A stretch of DNA of 64,000 nt from Olsenella sp. KGMB02461 (GCF_012584445.1 NZ_JABAHI010000012.1:124001-188000); one strand, 5' to 3'; positions 18,014-27,066 are shown, numbered from the stretch's first letter. Numbers and translations are program-made. Notes: generated by a model from the sequence alone, not told the origin.

Positions 18014-19078
18014 GTGGCTCTCTCTATTGGCATCGTAGGTTTGCCCAACGTGGGCAAGTCCACGCTCTTTACCGCCCTCACCAAGCGCGCCGGCTTGGCC
18101 GCCAACTATCCCTTCGCCACCATTGAGCCCAATGTGGGCATCGTGGACGTGCCGGACGCGCGTTTGGGCGAACTGGCCGCCATCGTCTCCCCTGAGCGCA
18201 TCGTGCCAGCCACGGTGGAGTTCGTAGACATCGCCGGCCTGGTCAAGGGCGCCAATGCCGGCGAAGGCCTGGGCAACCAGTTTTTGGCCAACATCCGCGA
18301 GACCGATGCCATCTGCGAGGTGGTGCGCTACTTCTCCGACCCTGATGTAGTCCATGTGGACGGCCGTGTCGACCCGGCCGCCGACGCCGACACCATCATG
18401 ACCGAGCTCATCCTGGCAGACATCGCCACCCTGGAAAAGCAGCTGCCCAAGCTGGAGAAGGAGGCCCGCCGCGACAAGGAGCTGGCTCCCAAGCTGGCCG
18501 TGGCCCAGCGCCTGCAGGCCTGGCTCAACGACGGCAAGCGCGCCGCCGCCATGGACATGACGCCTGAGGAGCGCGCCGCCGCCAAGGAGCTCTTCTTGCT
18601 CACCATGAAGCCGGTGATCTATGTGGCCAACGTCGACGAGGACAAGGTGGGCGAGACCCCGGCTCCCATCGACGGCGAGACCCCCATCCCCATCTGCGCC
18701 GAGGTAGAGGCCGAGATCGCCGAGCTGGGCGACGAGGAGGCCAAGGACTTCTTGGAGAGCCTGGGTTTGGAGAAGAGCGGCCTCGAGGTGCTGGCCCAAA
18801 CCGCCTACCGCACCCTAGGCCTTCAGAGCTACTTCACTGCCGGCCCCATGGAGGTCAAAGCCTGGACCATCCCCATCGGCGCCAAGGCCCCCCAGGCCGC
18901 CGGCGTCATCCACTCCGACTTCGAGCGCGGCTTCATCAAGGCCGAGGTGGCCAGCTACGACGACTACGTGGAGCTGGGCGGCGAAGCCGGCTGCCGCGCC
19001 CAGGGCAAGCTGCGCATGGAGGGCAAGGATTACGTGGTCCAAGACGGCGACGTCATGCATTTCCGCTTCAACGTATAG
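18014..19078 (+). CDS. ychF: Redox-regulated/ribosome-associated ATPase YchF (Obg family)
   Basis: A 354-aa protein with P-loop GLPNVGKSTLF, switch region ANYPFATIEPNVG, and VEFVDIAGLVKGA. The NxxD-type nucleotide-specificity motif appears as VANVDED, and there is a C-terminal TGS domain (AWTIPIGAKAPQAAGVIHSDFE). These features fit YchF/Ola1, which prefers ATP over GTP and binds ribosomes. The start is a GTG at 18014 after AAAGGA. Length is normal for the family. It is a housekeeping gene lying ~65 nt after the sensor kinase. Confidence 0.96.
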   Translation: MALSIGIVGLPNVGKSTLFTALTKRAGLAANYPFATIEPNVGIVDVPDARLGELAAIVSPERIVPATVEFVDIAGLVKGANAGEGLGNQFLANIRETDAICEVVRYFSDPDVVHVDGRVDPAADADTIMTELILADIATLEKQLPKLEKEARRDKELAPKLAVAQRLQAWLNDGKRAAAMDMTPEERAAAKELFLLTMKPVIYVANVDEDKVGETPAPIDGETPIPICAEVEAEIAELGDEEAKDFLESLGLEKSGLEVLAQTAYRTLGLQSYFTAGPMEVKAWTIPIGAKAPQAAGVIHSDFERGFIKAEVASYDDYVELGGEAGCRAQGKLRMEGKDYVVQDGDVMHFRFNV

Positions 19079-19170
19079 CGGCCGGCGGCATGCGGGCTGC
19101 GCCTGCCGCAACCCGCCGCTGCGCTCTCTGAACATCAAATAACATGCTGCATACAAGGAGGCGCCCTCCC

Positions 19171-19650
19171 ATGGACCTCATCATCCGCCGAGCCCAACCC
19201 ATCGACATTCCCGGCCTGCTCGATCTGCTCGTGCAGGTGAACGCCGTCCATGCCGACGGGCGCCCCGACCTTTTTGCCCGCACCACCAAGTACAGCGCCC
19301 AAGAGCTGGAAGCCCTTCTTGCCGATAAAAACCGCCCTGTGTGGGTGGCCACCGTGGGGGAGGACCCCGAACGTCTAGTGGGCTCCTGCTATGCGGTGAT
19401 CCAGGATCATCGCCCCGATCGCCTTATGCAGGACTTCAAGACGCTCTATATCGATGATTTGTGCGTGGACGAGGGCGCCCGCGGGATGCATGTGGGAACT
19501 GCATTGTATGAGTTTGTGCGCGATTGGGCCCGTGACAAGGGCTTTTACAACCTCACGTTGAACGTGTGGGAGTGCAATCCCGGTGCGCGTGCGTTTTACA
19601 AGGCCATGGGCCTGGCGCCCCAGAAGACCTGTCTCGAGCAGATCCTGTAG
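19171..19650 (+). CDS. GNAT family N-acetyltransferase
   Basis: A 159-aa protein starting MDLIIRRAQPIDI after a strong AAGGAGG. It shows the GNAT fold order, ending with the acetyl-CoA loop RGMHVGTALYE (RxxGxG/A type) and NPGARAFYKAMGL. The acceptor is unknown; the general form resembles small-molecule or protein N-acetyltransferases. It is a single gene on the plus strand, followed by an AT-rich non-coding stretch. Confidence 0.9.
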   Translation: MDLIIRRAQPIDIPGLLDLLVQVNAVHADGRPDLFARTTKYSAQELEALLADKNRPVWVATVGEDPERLVGSCYAVIQDHRPDRLMQDFKTLYIDDLCVDEGARGMHVGTALYEFVRDWARDKGFYNLTLNVWECNPGARAFYKAMGLAPQKTCLEQIL

Positions 19651-20173
19651 TCGCGGCACGCAGAAACGTTATGCTTTGGAATGCGGCACACGGGAATGAT
19701 GCTGCGGGCACCCTCTGAGAAGTTACTACGATAGCTACTTATCCGTATATAAACGGGTAGTTCATCAAGGCGAATTAGCTGCAATCAATTGTAGCTAATG
19801 TAGCATATTTTCTGAGGGATCTAAGAGGACTATTCCTCCCTTACGTTTCCCGCGCCCTCTCGCCACCTTTGTGTGCCTCCCTCATCAGAGCAGCGCTTTT
19901 ATCGGCCTGTCTCATACATAAGTACAGCAATCACAACAAGCCTCATTTAATATACCAATCTTCCCGCTAGTCCCTCATTTCTCGCTTAAATAAACCATGC
20001 CAAAGATACGTTTAGGTGTATTCAGCGTAATTTGGCAAACCCGCTCGATTTCTCTGGTAAGTTCAGGCAGACACCTACTGTGGAATCAGTCTGCATGGGG
20101 TACGGGCGCGTCGGGGGACTCGCACTCGCACCCGCGAGCGCGCTCACTCGCACCACCCTAGGCAGGCTATCGC
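19651..20173. other. Intergenic region upstream of pflB with an AT-rich repeat element
   Basis: 523 bases without a convincing gene. Composition drops sharply to AT-rich from ~19,720 to ~20,030. It holds a copy of a repeat family: CCCTCTGAGAAG at 19711, ACTACGATAGCTAC at 19725-19738 and GTAGCTAATGTAGCAT at 19791-19806. The last ~70 bases before pflB turn very GC-rich with repeated ACTCGCA words. The pflB promoter must lie here, but I cannot fix its -10/-35. Confidence 0.6.
19711..19806. repeat. AT-rich repeat family, copy A
   Basis: CCCTCTGAGAAGTTACTAC begins the copy and matches the start of copy D (32101) except for two bases. It carries the 14-mer ACTACNATAGCTAC and, ~50 nt later, the reverse-oriented GTAGCTAATGTAG. 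Other copies lie at ~24730-24844 (B), 25431-25476 (C) and 32101-32217 (D). Confidence 0.55.
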
Positions 20174-22330
20174 ATGAAAGAGAGTCATCTCATGGAAGAG
20201 ACCCTGCAAGAGGCTTGGGCTGGCTTCGAGGCTGGCCCCTGGGAGCACGAGGTCGACGTTCGCGACTTCATCCAGCGCAACTACACCCCTTACGAGGGCG
20301 ATGAGAGCTTCCTCGAGGACGCCACTCCAGACACGGAGCACCTCTGGAAGCAGGTCATGGACCTGTTCGCCGCAGAGCAGGCCATGGGCGGCGTCATCGC
20401 CATGGACACCGATATCATCTCCACCATCACCAGCCACGGCCCTGGCTACATCGATCAGGCTCACGAGAAGATCGTAGGCCTTCAGACCGACAAGCCCCTG
20501 AAGCGCGCCCTGCAGCCCAACGGCGGCATCCGCATGGCCGTGTCTGCCTGCCAGTCCCATGGCTACGAGGTGGACGAGCAGATCGTCGACATCTACACCA
20601 ACCTGCGCAAGACCCACAACGCCGGCGTGTTCGACGTCTACACCCCCGAGATGCGCGCCTGCCGCCACTCCCACATCATCACCGGCCTGCCCGATGCCTA
20701 CGGCCGCGGCCGCATCATCGGCGACTACCGCCGCGTGGCCCTCTATGGCCTGGACTTCCTCATCGAGGACAAGAAGCGCCAAAAAGAGGGCACCGAGTCC
20801 ACCATGACCGAGCCCGTCATCCGTCACCGCGAGGAGCTCTCCGAGCAGATCCGCGCCCTCCAAGAGCTCAAGCAGCTGGGCGAGATCTACGGCTTTGACC
20901 TGGGCCGGCCCGCGCAGACCCTCCAGGAGGCCATCCAGTGGCTCTACTTTGGCTACCTGGGCTCTGTGAAGGAGCAAAACGGCGCCGCCATGTCGTTGGG
21001 CCGCACCTCCACCTTCCTGGACATCTACGCAGAGCGCGACCTGGCGCGCGGCACCATCACCGAGCGCGATGCTCAGGAGCTGGTGGACCACTTCATCATG
21101 AAGCTGCGCATGGTCAAGTTCGCCCGCACCCCTGACTACAACGCCCTGTTCTCCGGCGATCCCCAATGGGTCACCGAGTCCATCGGCGGCATGGGCATCG
21201 ACGGCCGCCCTCTGGTCACCAAGATGAGCTTCCGCTACCTGCACACCCTGGAGACCCTGGGCACCTCCCCCGAGCCCAACCTCACCGTGCTCTGGTCCAC
21301 TCGCCTGCCCGAGGCCTTCAAGCGCTACTGCGCCAAGATCTCCATCGTCTCCAGCTCCATCCAGTATGAGAACGACGACCTCATGCGCGTCTACCACGGC
21401 GACGACTACGCCATCGCCTGCTGCGTGTCCTCCATGCGCATCGGCAAGGAGATGCAGTTCTTTGGCGCCCGCGCCAACCTGGCCAAGTGCCTGCTCTACG
21501 CCATCAACGGCGGCGTGGACGAGGTGCTGGGCATCCAGATCGGCCCCAAGTACCGCGCTGTGGTGGGCGACGTGCTCGACTACGACGACGTCATGGACAA
21601 GTTCCACGACATGATGGACTGGCTGGCCGGCGTCTACGTCAACGCCCTGAACATCATCCACTACATGCACGACAAGTACTGCTACGAGCGCCTGCAGATG
21701 GCGCTCCACGACGAGCACGTGCACCGCTGGTTCGCCACCGGCATCGCCGGCCTCTCCGTCGTGGCCGACTCCCTGTCTGCCATCAAGTACGCCACCGTGC
21801 GCCCCATCCGCAACGAGGCTGGCATCGTGGTGGACTTCGAGATCGAAGGCGACTTCCCCCGCTACGGCAATGACGACGATCGCGTAGACTCCATCGCCGC
21901 CCAGGTCATCGAGGACTTCATGCACGACATCCGCGGCTACGAGACCTACCGCAAGTCCGTACCCACGACCTCGGTGCTCACCATCACCTCCAACGTGGTC
22001 TACGGCAAAGCCACCGGCTCCACCCCCGACGGCCGCAAAGCCGGCGAGGCCTTCGCCCCGGGCGCCAACCCCATGCACCATCGCGACAGCCACGGCGCCG
22101 TAGCCAGCTTGGCCTCCGTCGCCAAGATGCCCTTCAAGGACGCCCAGGACGGCATCTCCAACACCTTCTCCATCGTGCCTGGCGCGTTGGGCAAGGACGG
22201 CGACGTCATGTTTGGCGACCTGGATCTCGATGCCCTGGGCGTGGAGGTCACCTTCGCCAACGAGGTCTGCGCCGCCTGCGAAGCCGACCTCTCCGCTCGC
22301 GAGGGCGCTGAGGACGTCGTCGTCCAGTAA
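20174..22330 (+). CDS. pflB: Pyruvate formate-lyase large part, lacking its glycyl-radical domain
   Basis: The 718-aa sequence aligns by eye with PflB from its beginning ([19 protein letters not shown]) through the active-site cysteine pair (Cys416-Cys417 in IACCVSS) to [16 protein letters not shown] and NTFSIVP. It then stops at [15 protein letters not shown]. The C-terminal RVSGYA domain that carries the radical Gly in PflB is absent and is encoded separately 144 nt downstream. The enzyme converts pyruvate and CoA to acetyl-CoA and formate in anaerobic fermentation. The start could also be the ATG at 20192 ([12 protein letters not shown]), which fits E. coli PflB about equally well. It heads the pfl cluster. 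Confidence 0.95.
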   Translation: MKESHLMEETLQEAWAGFEAGPWEHEVDVRDFIQRNYTPYEGDESFLEDATPDTEHLWKQVMDLFAAEQAMGGVIAMDTDIISTITSHGPGYIDQAHEKIVGLQTDKPLKRALQPNGGIRMAVSACQSHGYEVDEQIVDIYTNLRKTHNAGVFDVYTPEMRACRHSHIITGLPDAYGRGRIIGDYRRVALYGLDFLIEDKKRQKEGTESTMTEPVIRHREELSEQIRALQELKQLGEIYGFDLGRPAQTLQEAIQWLYFGYLGSVKEQNGAAMSLGRTSTFLDIYAERDLARGTITERDAQELVDHFIMKLRMVKFARTPDYNALFSGDPQWVTESIGGMGIDGRPLVTKMSFRYLHTLETLGTSPEPNLTVLWSTRLPEAFKRYCAKISIVSSSIQYENDDLMRVYHGDDYAIACCVSSMRIGKEMQFFGARANLAKCLLYAINGGVDEVLGIQIGPKYRAVVGDVLDYDDVMDKFHDMMDWLAGVYVNALNIIHYMHDKYCYERLQMALHDEHVHRWFATGIAGLSVVADSLSAIKYATVRPIRNEAGIVVDFEIEGDFPRYGNDDDRVDSIAAQVIEDFMHDIRGYETYRKSVPTTSVLTITSNVVYGKATGSTPDGRKAGEAFAPGANPMHHRDSHGAVASLASVAKMPFKDAQDGISNTFSIVPGALGKDGDVMFGDLDLDALGVEVTFANEVCAACEADLSAREGAEDVVVQ

Positions 22331-22352
22331 GCTCTCTCAAGTTGCAGTGGCA

Positions 22353-22377
22353 GGGTTTCTCGGTTGCCGAGAAACCC
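22353..22377. terminator. Perfect hairpin between pflB and the glycyl-radical gene
   Basis: GGGTTTCTCGG and CCGAGAAACCC form an 11-bp perfect stem with a TTG loop, 22 nt after the pflB stop. There is no T-tract, so termination would be partial. A processing or mRNA-stabilising role that sets the ratio of the two PFL parts is possible. The right arm contains the recurrent 9-mer TGCCGAGAA. Confidence 0.55.
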
Positions 22378-22474
22378 TTAAACCCCGCCACCTGCGTGGG
22401 TTTTAAGGCTTGACGCCCTTGCCGCTTGTCATATTCCGGACCCTATATGCGCCTTCAAGAAAGGAGATCTTGCT

Positions 22475-22726
22475 ATGAAGACTTCCGAAGTTGCTCCCGA
22501 CCAGGTGGATAACCTGGTGTCCATGCTCGACGGCTATGCCGAGGAGGGGGGCCACCATCTGAACGTCAACGTGTTCAACCGCGACACCCTGCTGGACGCT
22601 CAGGCTCATCCCGAGAAGTACCCTCAGCTCACCGTGCGCGTGTCCGGCTACGCCGTGAACTTCAACAAGCTCACCCGCGAGCAGCAGGACGAGGTTATCT
22701 CCCGCACCTTCCACGAGAGCCTCTAA
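22475..22726 (+). CDS. Stand-alone glycyl-radical domain protein completing PFL
   Basis: An 83-aa protein with a strong AAAGGAG ahead of the ATG. Its body matches the PflB C-terminus and GrcA/Yfi[36 protein letters not shown] with the radical-bearing Gly58, and [12 protein letters not shown]. Unlike E. coli GrcA (127 aa, a spare part beside a complete PflB), this one supplies the only such domain, because the upstream PflB ends before it. It must therefore dock with PflB and be the target of the activase encoded downstream. The ~20-residue N-terminus ([16 protein letters not shown]) corresponds to the LAGLMDGYF linker in E. coli PflB. Confidence 0.93.
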   Translation: MKTSEVAPDQVDNLVSMLDGYAEEGGHHLNVNVFNRDTLLDAQAHPEKYPQLTVRVSGYAVNFNKLTREQQDEVISRTFHESL

Positions 22727-22831
22727 CTCGCTGTCCGCATTGTGCGGGGAGGCATCGTGCCTGCGTCTGTGGGGGCCTCGGGCGACAGGCCTGGCCCTCT
22801 TAGGACGCGGCATTCCCCAGTTCTTACACTT

Positions 22832-22869
22832 AGGCCCAGAAGCGGTATAGGTTTGCTGCTTCTGGGCCT
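22832..22869 (+). terminator. Strong hairpin after the glycyl-radical gene
   Basis: AGGCCCAGAAGC and GCTTCTGGGCCT form a perfect 12-bp stem with a 14-nt loop. Only an interrupted T-rich stretch (GTTTGGTTGCTTTTTC) follows, so termination may be incomplete and let transcription continue to pflA. Confidence 0.65.
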
Positions 22870-22977
22870 GTTTGGTTGCTTTTTCTTAGAAGCCTTGGGT
22901 ACGTTTCCTATAACGTCGGCACGCATGGAGGCCGACGTGCGCCCAAGCACAGTTGGCAAAAGAAAAGGTGGCTCGTC

Positions 22978-23682
22978 ATGGCTCCTCTCGCACAGCAGGT
23001 AACTCTCAAAGGCGGCGTGAACAGCGCCCCCTACATCATGGATCCCTCTCCTCTGGCATCCCTTGAAGAAGGCGAACAGTTCTACTTTGACGCAAAGGCC
23101 GTCACGTCGGAGCAGCGGGCCGACTTCAAGGCTTCAGGAGCCCCCTTCACCGAGCGCCAGCCTTTCTATGGGATCTTTTATCAAGGCGTCTTTGTGGGCA
23201 TTGCCACGGGTCTTGCGCATCCGGTGCGGGCGCTTTTGGACCAGGGCCATCCAGTGAGAATCGCCGCTGTCCGCACTTCTGGCAAAGCCCAGGGTTATCA
23301 AGGGGTTGAGCTGGAGCTTCCTGAGACCGATCCCTTCCAGCGCTGGTATCGCTTCGTCGAGTTGGGAGAGGTCGTTCCTTTGGATGACCCTATTGTGGTG
23401 GTGAACCTCAATCTCGAAGGCGCCCATCGCTTGGCCAATGGGTCGGCTAAGGTGTCTGTGGGCCAAATCGCCGATGATCGCCTGCCTGTCACGGTGTCTG
23501 GCAAGGATGCCAAGGGCGAGCCTGTGGAAGCTGTCTACCATCTCTATCCTCGCCAGCACCACTCCTGGCATACGTTGGCCCCACTGGCCGGCCAAACCCA
23601 CGAGGCCGTTGTCATGCAGCACGACAGCTTCACCCATCGCGGCACTCGTTATGCCAAGGTGTTCATCGACACTGCCCGCTAA
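22978..23682 (+). CDS. Uncharacterised protein in the pfl cluster
   Basis: A 234-aa protein starting at the ATG preceded by AAAAGGTG. It has no signal peptide, membrane helix or cysteine motif. Recognisable features are only descriptive: a beta-rich central part (FYGIFYQGVFVGIATG, QGYQGVELELP, DDPIVVVNLNLEG) and a C-terminal half with VSGKDAKGEPVEAVYHLYP. FYGIFYQGVFVGI faintly recalls HIRAN-like small barrels, but I would not call it. Its place between the glycyl-radical gene and pflA, on the same strand, suggests a function tied to PFL (for example protecting, assembling or inactivating the radical enzyme). That is inference from position only. Confidence 0.8.
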   Translation: MAPLAQQVTLKGGVNSAPYIMDPSPLASLEEGEQFYFDAKAVTSEQRADFKASGAPFTERQPFYGIFYQGVFVGIATGLAHPVRALLDQGHPVRIAAVRTSGKAQGYQGVELELPETDPFQRWYRFVELGEVVPLDDPIVVVNLNLEGAHRLANGSAKVSVGQIADDRLPVTVSGKDAKGEPVEAVYHLYPRQHHSWHTLAPLAGQTHEAVVMQHDSFTHRGTRYAKVFIDTAR

Positions 23683-23727
23683 ACCGCGGGCCAGTTCTTG
23701 CGACCGAGTACTAAGAAAGGCGGCGGC

Positions 23728-24540
23728 GTGGCGCTTCGCGACACCTCTGACCAGGAGCTTCGCTCGACCAGCGGCCAGGTGCACTCTCTAGAGACCATGG
23801 GTACCGTGGATGGTCCGGGCACTCGACTGGTGGTGTTTGTCCAGGGATGTCCCATGCGCTGCGCCTACTGCCACAATCCCGACAGCTGGAAACCCGGTGC
23901 AGGCACCCCTAAAACCGTCGGCGAGATCCTCGATCTCTTCGAGCGCAACCGACCCTTCTATCGCAAAGGGGGCATCACCGTCTCCGGTGGCGAGCCGTTG
24001 CTGCAGCCCCAGTTTGTGGGGGCGCTTTTCTTGGCAGCCCATAAGGCCGAGAAGGGCCGCATCCACACTGCCCTAGATACCTCGGGCAGTGCCTACGATC
24101 CTGCTCATCCCGACCGTTTTGACCAGGTGCTACGCGAGAGCGACCTAGTGCTGCTTGATATCAAACATGCACAGGATGAGGGCCATAGGGGGCTTGCGGG
24201 CATGGGGCCCGAGAGACCTCGGGCCCTGGCCGATGAGCTTTCGCGCCGGAGGATCCCCATGGTCATCCGGCATGTGGTGGTGCCCGGCATCACCGACGAC
24301 CCAGAGGAGCTTCGCGCCCTAGGTCGCCTCATTGCCCGCTGGGACAACGTGGTGGGCCTGGATCTGCTGCCCTATCACACTATGGGAGCGCCTAAATACG
24401 AGGCGCTGGGCATCGAGTATCCGCTGGCAGAGGTGCCTGCCATGGACAAGGGCCGCATTCCTGAGCTGCGTCGGCTGGTGCTGGAGGCTCGCGCAGAGGC
24501 GCGGGATGCGGCACGGACAGCGGCGCGGGCCGACCACTAA
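23728..24540 (+). CDS. pflA: Pyruvate formate-lyase activating enzyme
   Basis: A 270-aa radical-SAM activase. The CxxxCxxC motif is C41-PMR-C45-AY-C48, followed by GGITVSGGEPLLQ (the GGE motif binding SAM), DTSG, DIKH and RHVVVPGITDD, all typical of PflA. It abstracts a hydrogen from the radical Gly of the separate 83-aa subunit. A GTG at 23728 is chosen because GAAAGG lies 7 nt upstream; a TTG at 23698 is the alternative. The C-terminus has an Ala/Arg-rich tail of ~20 residues beyond the conserved domain. Confidence 0.94.
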   Translation: MALRDTSDQELRSTSGQVHSLETMGTVDGPGTRLVVFVQGCPMRCAYCHNPDSWKPGAGTPKTVGEILDLFERNRPFYRKGGITVSGGEPLLQPQFVGALFLAAHKAEKGRIHTALDTSGSAYDPAHPDRFDQVLRESDLVLLDIKHAQDEGHRGLAGMGPERPRALADELSRRRIPMVIRHVVVPGITDDPEELRALGRLIARWDNVVGLDLLPYHTMGAPKYEALGIEYPLAEVPAMDKGRIPELRRLVLEARAEARDAARTAARADH

Positions 24541-24923
24541 AGCTGGCGCCTTGGTTCGCGCCTGGAAGACAGTCCTTGGGAACGGGCGAATGCCCGGCAT
24601 CTGACGAATGCTATTATAGTTTATGTATTTGTTAACGCCGAGCGTATTGTGTCCCTAGGCTTGCATGATGCTCCGAAGATTGCAGGCTGTTCCAGCGCTT
24701 TTGAGGATGCAGGCTTTTGGTGATACAGTCCTCTAAAAACTTACTGTCTTCGTTACATTAAAATGTAACGAAGGCAGCATAATCAAACTTAATATTTAAT
24801 AATATACTACATTAGCTACGTATTAATGATGCTAAAGTAGCTACTTTTATGAGTGTAATGGACGGTATTCACGGCCAGCATAACGGCCAACTCTATGGCC
24901 AGCATAACACCCTGGTTCAAGAG
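24541..24923. other. Convergent intergenic region with palindromes and repeat copy B
   Basis: 383 bases, AT-rich, between two convergent genes. A 15-bp stem at 24745-24776 (core CTTCGTTACATT/AATGTAACGAAG around AA) can end transcription from either side. Repeat copy B follows: CCTCTAAAAAC at 24731, ACTACATTAGCTAC at 24806-24819 and GTAGCTAC at 24837-24844. No coding frame is credible. Confidence 0.6.
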
Positions 24924-25406
24924 CTAAGCCTCTGCGCTGACGCGGGCAACAAAGGCCTCAAGCGCAGAGCGCCCTACGCCGTTGAGTAGCTCGCCGTCGA
25001 GCACGGTAGCGCCGGGTGCACTGCCGGCCATGTCTTGGGCACTCTTGCCTAGGCCGCTGCCGCCGCTGGTGGCGAAGGGAACCACCACTTTCCCGTCTAA
25101 GTTGTAGTCTTCCAAGAAGCTGTCTACAATGGTGGGCTCACGGTACCACCAGATGGGGAAGCCCACATAGACGGTGGAATAGTCGTCCATGTTATCCACG
25201 TGGCTCGCTACGGGCGGACGGCTGGTGCGATCCTTGGATTCCAGCGTGGAACGAGATTGGGAGTTGTTCCAGTTGAGGTCTGCGGCAGTATAAGGCTGGG
25301 CAGGGACGATCTCGAAGAGGTCTGCGCCTGCCACAGCGGCGAGCTTTTGAGCGACCTTTTGGGTGGTTCCCTGGGCGCTAAAGTAGGCGACTAACGTCTT
25401 AGACAC
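24924..25406 (-). CDS. Flavodoxin family protein
   Basis: A 160-aa protein starting with GTG (MSKTLVAYFSAQGTTQKVA); AAAGGA precedes it. The FMN-phosphate loop is YFSAQGTTQ, then YVGFPIWWYREP contacts the isoalloxazine ring and VPFATSGGSGLG closes the site, as in single-domain flavodoxins of gut anaerobes. It carries electrons or acts as a small oxidoreductase in the cytoplasm. It is monocistronic; its upstream region holds repeat copy C. Neighbouring redox genes (MerR regulator, aldo/keto reductase, nearby pfl) suggest an oxidative or electrophile stress setting. Confidence 0.93.
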   Translation of the reverse strand: MSKTLVAYFSAQGTTQKVAQKLAAVAGADLFEIVPAQPYTAADLNWNNSQSRSTLESKDRTSRPPVASHVDNMDDYSTVYVGFPIWWYREPTIVDSFLEDYNLDGKVVVPFATSGGSGLGKSAQDMAGSAPGATVLDGELLNGVGRSALEAFVARVSAEA

Positions 25407-25430
25407 GAGGAGTCCTTTCTAGGTTACTGA

Positions 25431-25476
25431 GATAGCTACACACTGATGTAGCTAATGTAGTATTAAATCAGAGGGC
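25431..25476. promoter_or_regulatory. Repeat copy C/possible operator upstream of the flavodoxin gene
   Basis: GATAGCTAC (25431) and GTAGCTAATGTAGTA (25448) are inverted copies around an 8-nt spacer, followed by TTAAATCAGAGGG. Read on the minus strand this is CCCTCTGA...ACTACATTAGCTAC-8-GTAGCTATC, matching copy D. It sits 25-70 nt upstream of the flavodoxin start, where an operator would be expected. Confidence 0.45.
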
Positions 25477-25620
25477 TGCTATACCTTCTTTTCCTGGACA
25501 GTTTCCTAGACAACTTTCTTTCCCTGGGCACCACGAGCGCATGCGAGTTGCACGGGCACACGCAGACGGTCCAAGCATGCGCAATTTGCGCAGGAGGGCA
25601 TGGCAATCCGCATGCGTGAG

Positions 25621-26178
25621 TCAGTCCTCGTCCCAGTGAGCATGGATGTGCCGCCAGCCCTCCCGGTGCTCTGGGGGTACCGCAGCTTCTCCTGCGGCGC
25701 CAAGCTCTTCTTCGCGGGCGCCATCTACCAGGGCCTCGTAGTACCAACACTTGTAGTTGAGTACCTTGAGCACCTCGCCCAGGCGCGCGATCTCCTGTTC
25801 AACCTCGTCTCGGCGAGCCTCAAACAGCTCCAGGCGGTCCTGATAGGTTTCAGGACCGCGGGCCACTGCTTCCATGAATTGCCGGATGTCGGCGATATTG
25901 AGCCCGCTGGACTTCAAGCATTCGATCACTCGCAGCGTCTCGATCTCAGGCTGTCCAAAGCGGCGTTGGCCGCCGGTGCGCGGCATGCTCGAGAAAAGTC
26001 CCTGCTTGTCGTAGTACCTGATGGTTGATACGGGCAGGTCGAACATCTTGGACACTTCGCCGATGGTGAGGGGCTTTCGCGCAGGTGCCGGTGTTCGCGC
26101 AGGTGCCGGTATGGAGGGCACGGGTTTCTCGGGAGCGGAAGTGGGCTCTGCAGGGTTCTGGGTGTTAGGGGAGGGCAT
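25621..26178 (-). CDS. MerR family transcriptional regulator
   Basis: A 185-aa protein. A ~36-residue Pro/Ala-rich N-terminal extension (encoded partly by a direct repeat, GCGCAGGTGCCGGT) precedes a normal MerR winged helix: LTIGEVSKMFDLPVSTIRYYDKQGLF, GGQRRF, IECLKSSGLNIADIRQFM. A long dimerisation helix follows. No cysteine cluster for metal sensing is present; it resembles the electrophile- or stress-responsive group that often controls aldo/keto reductases and CMD proteins. Its ATG overlaps the end of the upstream CMD-cupin frame by 14 nt, so it was built as a translationally coupled operon partner. Likely sites are the dyads at 27039 and 29343. Confidence 0.9.
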   Translation of the reverse strand: MPSPNTQNPAEPTSAPEKPVPSIPAPARTPAPARKPLTIGEVSKMFDLPVSTIRYYDKQGLFSSMPRTGGQRRFGQPEIETLRVIECLKSSGLNIADIRQFMEAVARGPETYQDRLELFEARRDEVEQEIARLGEVLKVLNYKCWYYEALVDGAREEELGAAGEAAVPPEHREGWRHIHAHWDED

Positions 26179-26920
26179 TGTAATCCTCTTCAGAGACGGG
26201 CTCGCACCACTCGTTGGAGGTGTCGGTGCCGGGGGCTTCGAAGGCCACGTGGGAGAACCAGGAGTCCTTGGCCGCGCCGTGCCAGTGCTTGACGCCTGCG
26301 GGAATGGTCACGCAGTCGCCGGGATGCAGCTCCTGGGCCGGCTTGCCCCACTCTTGATACCAGCCGCGGCCGTCGGTGCAAAGCAGGATCTGGCCGCCAC
26401 CGGCGGAAGCGTGGTGGATGTGTCAATGGTTGCGGCAGCCGGGCTCGAAAGTGACGTTGGCGACGAACTGGGTCTTTGCCGGATCGGTGAGGGCGTTGAG
26501 CCAGGAGCGGCCGGAGAAGTACTGAGCATAGGCGTCGTTGGGCTCGCCCAGGCCAAAGAGCCCGCCGTGGACCTCTGGGTTCTCCAGATCCAGCGGATCG
26601 GCGGCGTAGACCTTGGTGGCCACACGGAAGGCTGCCCAGGCGTTGGGCCAGCCGGCATAGAAGGCCACTTGGGTGAGCAAGGCCGCCATCTCCTTGGCGG
26701 TGACGCCGTTCTTCTTGGCAAAGGTCACATGATGCTCGAAGGACGAGTCGCAAAGGCCCTTGGCCACCAGCGTGGTGACGGTGAGCATGGAGCGGATCTT
26801 GGGGCTTAGGGTGTCGTCGTTCCATACCTCGCCAAAGAGAACGTCGTCATTGTAGGCGGCGAAGGCGGGGGCGAACTCGCCGAGAGCATCTCTACCTGCG
26901 GTTTGCACGATCTTGGACAT
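26165..26920 (-). pseudogene. Carboxymuconolactone decarboxylase-cupin fusion interrupted by an in-frame TGA
   Basis: The frame reads a CMD/AhpD-like domain (TLSPKIRSMLTVTTLVAKGL, LTQVAFYAGWPNAWAAF), then FEPGCRNH followed by TGA (26423-26425). The same frame continues with HIHHASAGGGQILLC, ELHPGDCVTIPAGVKHWHG and SNEWCEPVSEEDYNALP to a TAA at 26165. The second half is a complete metal-binding cupin. Related fusions have Trp at the interrupted position (NHWHIHHA), so one base change TGG to TGA explains the stop. There are no other lesions. It may be a fresh nonsense allele, a read error, or a read-through product. The N-terminal 165 aa could still be made alone. The best start is the ATG at 26920 after GGAG. 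Confidence 0.85.
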
Positions 26921-27038
26921 CACAAACTCCTCTCTCTGGGGCTATGAAAGCCGTATGGGGCGACTGGCAGCAGCTCCAGAAGGCTGTCTCTTGAGACGGT
27001 GTCGCCGGTGGGCGGTGCTGCCTTCTTTGGATGAGACA

Positions 27039-27066
27039 AACCTAAACCTACAGTCACCTTTAGGTT
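27039..27066 (-). promoter_or_regulatory. MerR-type operator of the CMD-cupin/MerR operon
   Basis: AACCTAAA (27039-27046) and TTTAGGTT (27059-27066) are perfect inverted copies with a 12-nt centre, lying ~120 nt upstream of the CMD start. The same arms occur in a more perfect dyad upstream of the aldo/keto reductase gene. Confidence 0.6.

Noticed and set aside
26423-26425. Selenocysteine insertion at the TGA in the CMD-cupin gene.
   Set aside because: Relatives carry Trp, not Cys, at this position, and I see no convincing SECIS-like hairpin directly after the TGA.
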